From contig CAJNYU010003618.1 of NCBI GenBank assembly GCA_905331475.1, positions 62,001 to 126,000 of the forward strand: a stretch of DNA of 64,000 nucleotides. Reading direction: 5' to 3'. Under the pieces are notes generated by a model, which saw nothing but the letters and a program-made list of their open reading frames with translations, was not told the origin of the DNA and ran no database searches. Positions 1-9,318 of the stretch are shown piece after piece. A program made the position numbers and the translations under genes. Every line of letters starts with the position of its first letter. Within the stretch, counting starts at the first letter, position 1. Origin of the DNA: Rotaria socialis. Taxonomy: Eukaryota; Rotifera; Eurotatoria; Philodinida; Philodinidae.

Positions 1-170
1 TCCAATCTCTGAGAAAATGTATACGTCATTTAGTCTACGCATACAAATTGCAATACGGATATATTGTGTATAATAGCACCTAATTTCTATTTAACTAACG
101 AGAAATGATTGAACGAGCGTAAAACTCTAACTTAACGATCTTATATTGATAATTATACTTTTTTCCATAG

Positions 171-657
171 AAATTACGATGTCTCACTTACTCATGAATA
201 TGGTGGCTTTCATTCTTCTGAAGCCATCACACGTCACAATGTACAACATAATCAATCTCATGCACAACATGGGAAATTTAAAGAAAAAGAAAATGAAGGC
301 ATTAGTCGTCATTCAGCATTTAATGCTTGGAATGGTTCAGTTGCAACTGATACAGATCATGAATTTTCAATAGTTAAAATTGGTGAAGATTCTATAATAC
401 GAGAATTTTGGATCAATCATGGTCAATTCCGTGCTCTACTTGGTCCTCATGGTGTGCGTATTGCACAAATTCGGTCATGATGTCGAACAGTTCGTATTCA
501 TACAGTTGCGGGTTCATCAATTGACACATGTTCCGTTGAAGTAATTGGATCTCGAGTTGATGTTAATCATGTTGTTAATTTAATAACGCAATCAATTAAA
601 GAAAATGATAGGAAATTCCCATTTAAGCATCATCGTTTTAGTGGACGTTTGAGATAG
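171..657 (+). pseudogene. KH-domain-like terminal exon with in-frame TGA
   Basis: An open frame begins just after a splice acceptor (ttttccatag, ending at 170) and reads to a TAG at 655-657, interrupted by one TGA at 478-480. The translated part around the TGA looks like a type I KH RNA-binding domain: a GPHG loop followed by an I-x-x-I pattern, then a beta strand (TVRIHTV) and a last helix (VNHVVNLITQSIKE). The stop lies directly after the GxxG-helix, in the middle of the fold. The upstream half is rich in His, Asn and Gln and looks disordered. Earlier exons lie to the left of the window. It could be a decaying copy, a sequencing error, or a truncated product. KH assignment is by pattern only, and I do not recognise the specific gene. 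Confidence 0.45.
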
Positions 658-1487
658 AACTCAAACAAACATTTTGTTTTGATCTATTCAATGAGTATTT
701 CTGTATCTGTCTCTTTTTGTTTTTGTGTTCATTTATTATTTCTATAAGACACACCCACACCTATATATCTATCTATTACATTACGCGGAATATTTGCACA
801 ACGATCACGAGATAGGTTCGCGTTTTATTTCAAAGTGAAACGATTTAAAACTAATATTATTGAAGGAAGTTTATCAGTGATTGTTTTTCTTCATCGTAGT
901 CTTTTGAAGAGATTCAAATTTTGTCTTTAATAACTCTCAGAAAGGCCTCTACAGAACTGAGCTACGAACAGTATCTCCAACCAAAGTATCCGCACTTTTA
1001 CTACATAGCAATCTTTTGCAGAAGAAAACACCTTAGATCATTTTCGGTCCTTAGTCATTTTTTTCACACTCACCAATAATCACTGCAACTATTTTTTCTC
1101 ATCACTTACTTTAGATTTTACTGTTGACATATTGATGAGAGAATTCATTTTCACTTAAAAATATTAACTATTGGTTACAGTGATAATTTTCATATAAAAT
1201 TTGAAACCAATTCGTTTCCATCTCTATTGCGTACTATGACAAATATCAATCTTAAAAAAAATCCGATATAACGCTCATACCGATTAATCTGACCAATTGA
1301 CAGATTATTTTTTGAGGATTCATGTGAAAAATGAATGCATAGTTACTCGTCATTTCTTATATCACGAATAATATTTCTTATTTGCGCCAAAATACAAAGG
1401 AACTTCACGAATTATAACACTAGAATGATTGTTTTTCGAATATATATATATATATATCAGAGTTTCACATGAAAAAAAGTTAAAAAT
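658..1487. other. non-coding stretch
   Basis: Downstream of the KH-like exon. I see no convincing coding exon; AT-rich sequence with a short (AT)n run near 1441-1458. The first part may be 3' untranslated sequence of the KH gene. Confidence 0.4.
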
Positions 1488-1791
1488 CTAGAATAAAAAC
1501 TTGCTCGCCCGTTTTATTGATGAATTAAGACGTTTTTCTGGATTTAAATTATCTTGAGTTTCTTTAAGAGTATTTTGAAGATATAACGCTTCACCATTTT
1601 TTGTTTGTTCATCCGTCTAAAAATAAAATTTATCTTCGATCATTTTGTTTTACTTCGATTTCGATTACTTCAAGATCTTGTAATAAAATATCTTTTTCAC
1701 GTAACAAAATCCCTGCTTGACATAATTTGCCTAAATCTATTTCATAATCACGTAACAATTCCTTGTTTCGTGTGATACGTTCACGCAGCAT
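1488..1791 (-). CDS. coiled-coil protein C-terminal fragment (two exons)
   Basis: Two exons splice in frame: 1669-1791 and 1488-1616, separated by a 52-bp intron with GT (1667-1668) and AG (1617-1618) ends. The 83-residue product is charged and heptad-like (MLRERITRNKELLRDY..., LREKDILLQDLE), predicting a coiled coil, and ends in SIKRASKFLF. A splice acceptor precedes the ATG immediately, so the exon probably continues from an upstream exon; a possible piece lies near 1870-1935 (FQQRQRTNEKLIRKIE), but an in-frame stop next to its acceptor prevents a clean model. The pattern is reminiscent of axonemal CCDC-type coiled coils, but I cannot name the family. Given the broken neighbours it may itself be a remnant. 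Confidence 0.35.
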
Positions 1792-1796
1792 CTGAA

Positions 1797-1822
1797 ATGA
1801 TTATTATTATTATTATTATTAT
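1797..1822. repeat. ATT/ATC trinucleotide repeat
   Basis: Simple (TTA)n-type run immediately upstream (on the minus strand) of the coiled-coil exon's acceptor; it probably lies in the intron. Confidence 0.7.
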
Positions 1823-2063
1823 CATTATCATCAATGATCTATCTAATAGTTGTACAGTATTACTTCAATTTTTCGTATTAATTTTTCATTTGTACGTTGT
1901 CGTTGTTGAAAAGCAACATAACGATCAGTTTTTCAGGCATTCTAACAGCTACATATACTTTCGTTTTCTGGAACGAGTTACAAATTATTTTTTTAACTTA
2001 TACAATAAGTGATAACAAAAAATTGATACAATCAAAAAATAAAATCCTTGTTTAATTCAAACC

Positions 2064-3905
2064 TTATGCAGTATTTTTTTTCTTCTTGTTGTCACATCGA
2101 AAATGATGGCCAAGAAAATCTTTCAGACTGATACCATATATTGACATAAATGAAGATGAAGCTGGTGTTGGATTTGATATAATGAATTTGTTTAATTCAT
2201 TTCTACTCAAGAAATAACACATTTTTCTATTAAATGATTTTAAACTCAACACGTACATTATTCTACCCAAACCAATCGATGTAAAAAAGTTGATGCGAAA
2301 TTGAGCATTCTCTGGATTGTCACTTGGAAAAAGACCTTGAAAACAATTCGACAATTTTCTAGAATAAAAAGTCAACAAAATTAATTTGTATTTTTAGTCT
2401 TTCAATAACTTACGGATCAGTTAAATTATTCTTCATTTTTAGTAAACCCAATACATTTATATAATTCGATAAATAAACTTTTCAAGTAGTCACAGGATGA
2501 TGATCTTAAATTATTTTCAACTAAATGAATGCATTCAAATACCGAGGAGGAAAATAAAAACAATGCCTTCGATATTAAGAATGAATATTTACTCTTCAGT
2601 GAATAGAATTTGTTGCAAGTAAATATGCAAACAATTTAGTCACATTTCTTGATTTTACTTCTGTCAGTCGATCAGCGTTTTTATGCCAATTTCGAAAAAT
2701 TTGTCCAAACGAAGAAATGCAATCTTTATCTAATAAACAAATATGTTGTCCAACTAAGCCGAAAAAGCGTTCATATGTAGGTTGTTGTCCACAAACGTTA
2801 ACAATCATTTCACATACATCCAACTAAAAATCAAGATTAAAACTCTTTTATTTTTAAGAATAATATACACATGTTCTGTTCACGATATAAATTCATTTTA
2901 AGTAATTTCTTAGCACATTCTTTAGCAGAAATATTTGACTGAATTGTTATTGAATCTGTGTCATTGCGGTCAGTAACTTTTTGTTGTTTTGTTTCAGTGT
3001 CCTCATCTTTCTCATCACTATCTGATGAATTTGAACTTGATTCAAATTCGTAATCGAAATATTCAAAAATACCCTTTCGAATTTCATGATATTGTTTTTC
3101 ATTTACTTCATATTGCTCGTCAAATTTAAATATATCTAAATAAAAATTACACAGATATTTGATTGAATTAGAAGTTTATTTTACCGATCCAAGATTCAGA
3201 TTCAAAATAATCATCTAATTGCAACATATGTTTAAACTGATTATTTTCGTTAACTAATTTTAAATTAGATTGAATTACTGGATACGATTTGAGTTCATTT
3301 GTTCGTTCAGAAAATATTTTTTCAATCATATTTTTGATACATTCTGTTATTAATGATTCACCGAGTAAATCATTTAATTTTTTAAATTGAACATCCAATT
3401 CGTGTTGATTCAATTGCAATAATTTTTTGCCACATTCATGTAAAAATCCAACAGTTAGTTCAATGCCATCAGTGGAAATATTGCGAATCAAAAAATGAAG
3501 TATCTCAAATCCAATTTCTTCATTTAACTAAATAAAAAACAAGAATAGGTTGTTGCATTTATTCGAAAAGGGCATACTACCCATGTCGCTCAAACCGATC
3601 GAAAACCATCGGTTAACCGCGGTTCATTTTTTATAAAAATCGGTTAACCGCAGTTATGCAAGCCATTTTAGTGACTTTACAGTGTAAAAACCGACGGTTA
3701 ACCGGANCGTTTACGGTGCCGTATTACTGCGCCAGGTATTACGGGCAAATACGGCCTATTTAATGCCGTAAAGATACCGTTTTGACATCGTTTACCGTCG
3801 ACAAACAGGCCGTAAACGAGTCCATTTTGATCAACCTGGGTAGGATGAGAATAATATGTTACACTTGATTCAGACATTACATTAGATTTCAAGATTTCAT
3901 CAACC
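2064..3905 (-). pseudogene. CWC22: CWC22-like splicing factor, broken copy A
   Basis: Pieces of the MIF4G/MA3 protein CWC22, a spliceosome component needed for exon-junction complex deposition, occur in the correct order: N-terminal start (about 3845-3905), MIF4G piece (3185-3527; GFLHECGKKLLQLNQ, then VNENNQFKHML), acidic linker plus start of MA3 (about 2885-3134; SAKECAKKLLKM), MA3 core (2600-2824; TYERFFGLVGQ) and the C-terminal DNPENAQFRINFFTSIGLG block (2064-2358). The copy is broken. The first half of MIF4G is missing where a TIR element (3580-3840) now sits, the MA3 exon has an in-frame TGA just after NSIH (about 2600), and the sequence that follows (VFECIHLVENNLRSSS) changes frame twice. 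Family identity is very likely; function as CWC22 is not. Confidence 0.75.
3580..3840. mobile_element. CCCAGG-family TIR element E1 (chimeric, contains N)
   Basis: Left end TA-CCCATGTCG and right end CAACCTGGG-TA form imperfect terminal inverted repeats flanked by TA on both sides (3578-3579 and 3841-3842). The left half is built from the word CGGTTAACCG, the right half from CCGTAAAC/GTTTACGG; the change of word coincides with the N at 3707, so two elements may have been joined by the assembler. It sits in the intron/deleted region of CWC22 copy A. Confidence 0.7.
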
Positions 3906-4683
3906 GAATATGTATATTTGAGTTAACATGGTTTCTAATTGAGCCTATTCAATAGACACTAAGACCCAAATCACACCGACTAATTCAAAGTGAATTAAAA
4001 CAGAATGAACGAATACGTCATCTCAAAAAGATGACTTAAATCGTAATAGACCAATCGCGTCGCTTATTTTGTTTTATCTTTTTCGGTGTGATTTTGGCCT
4101 AAACATTTATTCACTGTTTTCCGCTTTTGTAATATGCAAAGCGAATGTGCATCGTTAGATTAACTAGATTTCTACAAGTTTTTTTTGGTTTCAAGCTCTA
4201 TGCTACACAGGAATTCTATAAGCTGATAATACTCAACATTTGACCACTAGATCACTATTTACAGATAACTTTATGCAAACAACTATTCTATGTACAATGA
4301 ATGTGTTTTAATTAATAAAAATTTTCATCATTTCAATTTTACCCACTTTTTAATTTTTACTCATTTTTAGATGAAATATTCTCGCTTTGAAAGCAAACTA
4401 TTTAGAAATGTTTTCTAATGCGGAATATATAAAAAGAGACGAATAATCATACTATTTTTATTCTTTCTGATATTATTAAATAATTCCTTATTTATATCCA
4501 ATCGTCATGTATACAAATATATGTACATCATTAAGATAAAAACCAACAATATTTTGTTAATTTTCTGTTCTTAGATATTGTTAATCAATTTTTACGTGGA
4601 AGTCAAATTTATACCCATTTATGAAGTAAGGAAAACAAAAAGTTAGTTTATTTTATTTCTACGATACTTTAAATATACAATAA
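3906..4683. other. non-coding stretch
   Basis: No coding signal that I can support. AT-rich; it follows the N-terminal end of CWC22 copy A on its upstream side, so it could include old promoter sequence. Confidence 0.35.
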
Positions 4684-4882
4684 CCCAGGTGAATCAATCC
4701 GATACCGAATCCCATCGGATTCTATGGGGTCCTACCATCCGACGAAATCCCGTTGGATTCCTGGTTGAAGAATCAATGTTGAATCCGACAGTCGTATTTC
4801 CAATGATATCCGATTGTCGGAACCAATGAAATCCGATGCATTCCGGTTCCGATTGACGGTTACTGTCGGATTTTATTAGGTT
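4684..4882. mobile_element. CCCAGG-family TIR element E2, half copy ending at an N
   Basis: Starts CCCAGGTGAATCAATCCG and is saturated with the word ATCCGA/TCGGAT. It is nearly identical, in opposite orientation, to the right arm of element E7 (48222-48567). The second arm is missing: the sequence stops at the N at 4883, in the region where E7 changes arm. Confidence 0.75.
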
Positions 4883-5150
4883 NTTTTATCCAATATTTTT
4901 TTTCAAGATATTAGAAAATTTTATGTTTTCGTAGATTTAAATCTGTAGTTATTTATAAGTAAAAAATAAATTTTATTTTATATTAACTGTATATTATCGT
5001 AGTTTTATTTATTTTTATGTTCCTAGGTATTATACATGTGTTTTCATTAGAATTAAGGGCATATTCATAATTTAAAAAAGAAAGTATTTTTGTTCCATCG
5101 AAATTCTACCTTGCAAGGTATTTTAAACGCTAAGTTGTATAATACAACTT

Positions 5151-5426
5151 CCCAGGTCAAACAATCAGACAGTAAGATCTTCTATGATCGTATCTCTGAT
5201 CTTATATGGTCTTGTAAGATCAGATGAAATCATACGAAAAATCATAAAGTCAGATCATCGTATCAATTCGTATTGTAAGATTTCTGTAAGATCCTATAAT
5301 ATCATAAGATTTTGGTAAGATCTTACAGAAATCTTACAGTACGAATTGATACGATGATCCGGCTTCATGATTTTTCGTATGATTCAATCTGATCTTACAA
5401 GATCTGTGTCTGATTTTTGACATGGG
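5151..5426. mobile_element. CCCAGG-family TIR element E3 (TAAGATC word)
   Basis: Left end CCCAGGTCAAACAATCAGAC, right end GTCTGATTTTTGACATGGG. The interior repeats TAAGATC and GATCTTA many times and can fold on itself: the arm around 5250-5310 (ATCATCGTATCAATTCGTA) is matched by its reverse complement around 5335-5365. Flanks (TACAACTT and TTGTATTA) are also complementary, so the exact outer boundary is uncertain. Confidence 0.75.
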
Positions 5427-5698
5427 TTGTATTATTAAAATTCAATAGTGTAGATTATATATTTATTTATTTTTTATATTTATAGATTAAATCTAAGGAA
5501 TAATTTAATTTAATTTTTTTTTCTTCTTTTAGATATAAATATTTATTTATCACTCACAGAAATTTATTGTACAGGTAAAGGCAAACAAGATTTGTTTTTG
5601 ATTTTAATCTTTCTATTCATTTTAGGTCATACCAGAACTATTTTCTTTTTGTTTTTTTCTGTATTGTGTGAAATTCGTTGTTTTTGAATATATGCGAT

Positions 5699-5957
5699 CC
5701 CAGGTGAAAGAAAACGGCCTGAAACGGCATAAAAACGATGTAAAACGTTAAAAAACGGCGCCGTTTCCCGTCAGCTCGGAAAACGAAGAGAATAGTGTTA
5801 AAAGCGATGGCCGTTTTCTAGCAAATAAAAACGGCCCGTAAAACGAGCTGACGGATTACGACGAAACAGGGTGAAAATTAATGCCGTTTCATGTCGTTTT
5901 ATAGCCGTTTCAGGCCGTTTCCGATGGCCTTTCAGACGGCAGGATGATCCTCCTGGG
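5699..5957. mobile_element. CCCAGG-family TIR element E4 (AAACGGCC word)
   Basis: Left end CCCAGGTGAAAG, right end CCTCCTGGG. The interior is made of AAACGGCC/GGCCGTTT-like words in both orientations, with a G+C content clearly above its surroundings. Confidence 0.7.
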
Positions 5958-6090
5958 GTACTGCTTGCCACTTTTTTGTATTTTTTAAAATATAATATTA
6001 GTTCAATAAATTTATAAAATGATACTTACATATCCTTTTGAATGCAATCAGAACTGAAAAAAGCACCTGATTCCAATATAGCACGAACGC

Positions 6091-6180
6091 GGAAAATACC
6101 ACCGGTTAACCGCCGGTTTTTTTGCGGTTTCGTTGGCATGGGAAAGCCGAAACATTAAAGGTACTAGAATACCGGTGGAA
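6091..6180. repeat. short palindromic CCGGTTAACC block
   Basis: A small inverted repeat using ACCACCGGTTAACCGCCGGT and matching GCGGTT and ACCGGTGG pieces. The same word occurs in the left half of E1 and at 55125-55190. No clear CCCAGG ends here, so it may be a remnant. Confidence 0.45.
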
Positions 6181-6396
6181 ATTTTAATTGTCCTCCGTCA
6201 AATGAAAAATTCATAAATTTATGTACCCTTCTCTATAGAAATCATTCAGAACAATTATGGATATAGTTAAACGAAAATGTATGGACGTCTATGATATTTT
6301 CTTTGGTTTCACTCTATCTGATACATATATGTACGTTGATAATTATTTCTACAGAGATTCAAAGGCTTAATTATTTTTTTATTTATATGAGAAATA

Positions 6397-7795
6397 TCAG
6401 TTTTCTTTTTCACCAACTGAGGAACCGCTACTGGACAAGTCCAGGTCTGCTGTATAGTTATCAACTTGTTGGTTCTGCTGTTGTGATGATTCGAGTAGAT
6501 GCTGTGAAAGAACAGTATCATTAAATTTGATTTTTCTTAATAATGTATAGTTTTCTTCATTCGCTTCGTAGTATTCGTCGAAATGGAATTCATCTATAAA
6601 AAAATTGAATTAGAATATTTGATTAAACTGAATTTTGACTTCACCGAGAGCTATTTCCGGTTCACAGACGCGGAAATACTCTATAATATGTGTGTGTTGA
6701 TTCTTTTCGTGAACTAATTGTAAACTAGGTTCAATTACTACATATGATTTTAATTGTTTGTTGCGTTCAGCAGATGTATTTTCAATCGTATTTTTGGTGC
6801 TTTCTTTTATTAATGATCCACCGAGTAAATCATTTAATTTTTTCAATTACCCAGGTCGAACATTCCGGTCCCGGAAACGGCTGGTTCTGTGGTATTCTGG
6901 AGATTTCATGGAAGCAGTATTCCGATGAAAGGATCCGGTGACAGGATTTATCCGGTTCCGGCAGGAGTCGACAGGAATCTGTCAAAACTGGTAACCGGAT
7001 ACGGTTTCCGGATTCCTGTATCGAATTCCGGACAATTTCCGGCGGGCTCAGGTCGGGAAAAGCGAGTTTCTTGCAGATTTTCGCCGGAAATTCACGGAAT
7101 ACTGCTCCAGGAATCATTGTCCTGGGTGAACATCCAAGTCGTGTCGATTCACTTGCAATAATTTTTTGCCACATTCGTGTAAAAAGTAAATAGCTAACCC
7201 GACGCTATCACAAAAACAAGAATAGGTTGTTGCATTTATTCGAAAAGTACATACTATGTTCTGACTAATAAGATGAGCAATAAATTTACTCGTCAAAAAT
7301 GCTTTCTTTCGTGCATCTGAGACAAAATACTCGCGATATGAATGAACTAGACGTTTACATATTAGCAAACCTATTTGTGGAAATGTAATATTAATAACAC
7401 AAAACAAATGCAGCATAAATGTTTGTATTATTTGGCGAATTTATTTGTGCTCTAATAATACTATTAGCGAGTATACCCCGAAAACGAATGATACTATTTT
7501 GAAGTAGTTGACGAATAATTATTTTCACATTTGATGTATGGATTTGTTTAACTAGATCATTGATAGTTTCTTTAAAAGCATACCATGCTACAGATTGATG
7601 TTCCAATGATGCCTTATCAATGAATAGATCCTAAAATTTTTAAATACAAACAACTCTTTTCTGACTTGAAATGTGAAATGATCATACTTCTTTGTGTGGT
7701 CGTTTAGTTCGTGGTATATAGACTTGATCATCATCTGCTGCTACTGCATTAGATACTGTTTCACTTAATGCAGGTATTGCATTAGATTTCGACAT
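6397..7795 (-). pseudogene. CWC22: CWC22-like splicing factor, broken copy B
   Basis: A second CWC22 copy in the same orientation, keeping what copy A lost. Exon 1 (7688-7795) starts MSKSNAIPALSETVSN; the next exon carries the first MIF4G helices (VKQIHTSNVKIIIRQLLQNS). A single extra T in a T-run (7401-7404 on the plus strand) shifts the frame after NIYAAFV; the other frame resumes with VINITFPQIGLLICKRL. An exon equivalent to copy A's LNEEIGFEILHFL is gone, so intron sequence runs straight into LHECGKKLLQVN. Element E5 (6850-7126) then splits the exon, which continues with KKLNDLLGGSLIKES. The last exon ends with a TGA at 6397-6399, with no MA3 domain. Together A and B hold most of one ancestral gene; neither is intact. 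Confidence 0.75.
6850..7126. mobile_element. CCCAGG-family TIR element E5 (TTCCGG word) inside CWC22 copy B
   Basis: Ends CCCAGGTCGAACATTCCGG and GGAATCATTGTCCTGGG. The interior is rich in TTCCGG/CCGGAA and GGAAAC words. It interrupts a coding exon: CWC22 copy A reads uninterrupted across the equivalent point (aaattgaacatcc), so copy A serves as the empty site. Left flank is TA, right flank TG. Confidence 0.8.
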
Positions 7796-7848
7796 TGTAT
7801 ATTAACTAAAGATGAATTTTGTTGACCTATTGAATGATATGAATCCTC

Positions 7849-8155
7849 CCCAGGTCGATCAAAACGGACCACCGTAAACCGGCGTAACATTACCGTAAAC
7901 GGTCGTTTTTGCATCGTATTCCGTCGTAAAACGGCCGTTTTAAGCCGAATTAAGGCGTTTTAACAGGGGTAGTATTACGGCCATACACGGACACCGTATA
8001 TCAGTCGTAAAACCTCGTAAAGCCGGCGTAATATTATCGTATTCTATAGAACATACGGCCGTATTACTGCCCCTGTTATACGAGGAAAATACGGCACGTA
8101 AAACGGGCCGTATTTGTATCGTATACGACCGTTTACTGATCGTTTTCTTCGACCG
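7849..8155. mobile_element. CCCAGG-family TIR element E6 (CCGTAAAC word)
   Basis: Left end CCCAGGTCGATCAAAACGG. The interior alternates CCGTAAAC, CGTATT and GTTTTACGG words in both orientations. The right terminus is decayed (about TTCTTCGACC) and its position is approximate. It lies about 50 bp beyond the start codon of CWC22 copy B, on the promoter side. Confidence 0.6.
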
Positions 8156-8358
8156 TGATCTGCCTTTGCTACAAGGTAGCAAAGACTTGCGATATTCAAT
8201 TGACACTCTATTTTACAGTTTGTTAAAAAAAAAGTGTCATTTTGCACTTTGACGGCAAAAGTAAAATGTCATTTGACTTTTTATTTTAGATTTCTGTTAG
8301 GACACAATTTGTGTTCAATATATTGAATTGACTCGGAGTTTTTGCTATTCTTTTTTAT

Positions 8359-8635
8359 CCCCAGGACGATGTTTCCGGCCTCCCGAAATGAGCGGATTTA
8401 ATTGGAACCGGCCAGAAACATGCAGGAAACGCACCTGAATGTGCAGGAAAACGCCGGATATCACCGGACCCTGGAAGCAGTATTCCGGGACGGATTTTCC
8501 CGGTGGTTTCCGGTGGGAACCAACAGGAACTTGGTAGAACTTACAGAAAAAATCCGGAGATTTGCCGGTCCGGAATGCTGCTTCCGTGAAGTCGCGGGAA
8601 TCGGGCGTTTCTTGGGCCGGTTGCTTCGACCTGGG
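8359..8635. mobile_element. CCCAGG-family TIR element E9 (TTCCGG word)
   Basis: Left end CCCCAGGACGATGTTTCCGG, right end TTGCTTCGACCTGGG. Same word class as E5 (GGAAAC, CCGGAA), but the two do not align base for base outside the ends. It lies about 120 bp upstream of the tail-anchored protein gene. Confidence 0.7.
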
Positions 8636-8753
8636 TCGTCGGGCTACTAACTTAATATTTGTCATTGCATACAAATTTATTGTCAGAGAAAATTCATTCT
8701 ACCACAAATTATCTACTATTGTTAAACACTTAAATTGAAACACAATTGGCTCC

Positions 8754-9318
8754 ATGTCCGGCGAAACAATAATTATTGAAGAAAACAATTTGTTGAATTT
8801 ATCCAATGATGTGCGTGATGCTTCAACCTCACCCAATCATGGTTCTAGCCCGGAATCATTATCAAGCTCCACATCTATATCACCGAATCGAAATCAAATT
8901 ACGACAATTACCGGCCAATTGACCGAATTAAATAAAGGTATAACAGATATGAGCCATAAAATGGATCAGTTTCTTGCTGTGAATAGTAAAGTCGTTGAAG
9001 ATATGAATGGGAAAATTGATAAATTTCTGGACTCCAGTGGTAAAGTCATTGAAGATATGAATGGAAAAATTGATAAATTTCTGGACGCCAGTGGTAAAGT
9101 CATTGAAGATATGAATGGAAAAATTGATAAATTTCTGGACGCCAGTGGTAAAGTCGTTGAAACAAACGACAAATTGTTGAAATTCAACCAAAAATTGGTT
9201 GTATGGTCCAACGTAGTTTTATCATCGTTCGTAAGTTATTTCTATTTCAATTAAAAAATCTTGATGTTTATCTGCCATTTAGATTGTCTCAAGCATTGCT
9301 ATTTATCTGAAACGATGA
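8754..9318 (+). CDS. small coiled-coil tail-anchored membrane protein with 54-bp repeats
   Basis: Two exons, 8754-9230 and 9283-9318, join in frame across a 52-bp GT-AG intron to give 170 residues. Residues 1-50 are Ser/Pro/Asn-rich and probably disordered. Residues 79-132 are three tandem 18-residue units (KVxEDMNGKIDKFLDxSG) encoded by 54-bp DNA repeats, with a degenerate fourth; heptad spacing suggests a coiled coil. The second exon completes a hydrophobic C-terminal segment (about 148-167, LVVWSNVVLSSFIVSSIAIY) followed by LKR and the stop, typical of a tail-anchored protein facing the cytosol. Without the splice the membrane segment would be cut short. I do not recognise a family. The near identity of the repeats points to recent expansion or homogenisation. 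Confidence 0.65.

Noticed and set aside
4700..5420. Regularly spaced short repeats that might be read as a CRISPR array
   Set aside because: The words occur in both orientations with no constant repeat or spacer length, the host is eukaryotic, and they fall inside TIR elements.
6830..7174. Open frames of 90-114 codons on both strands
   Set aside because: Inside element E5 for the same reason; the minus frame merely runs from CWC22 remains into the element.
8402..8674. Open frames on both strands of 82 and 109 codons
   Set aside because: They lie wholly inside element E9; G+C-rich palindromic words (TTCCGG) lack stops on both strands, so the frames are by-products.
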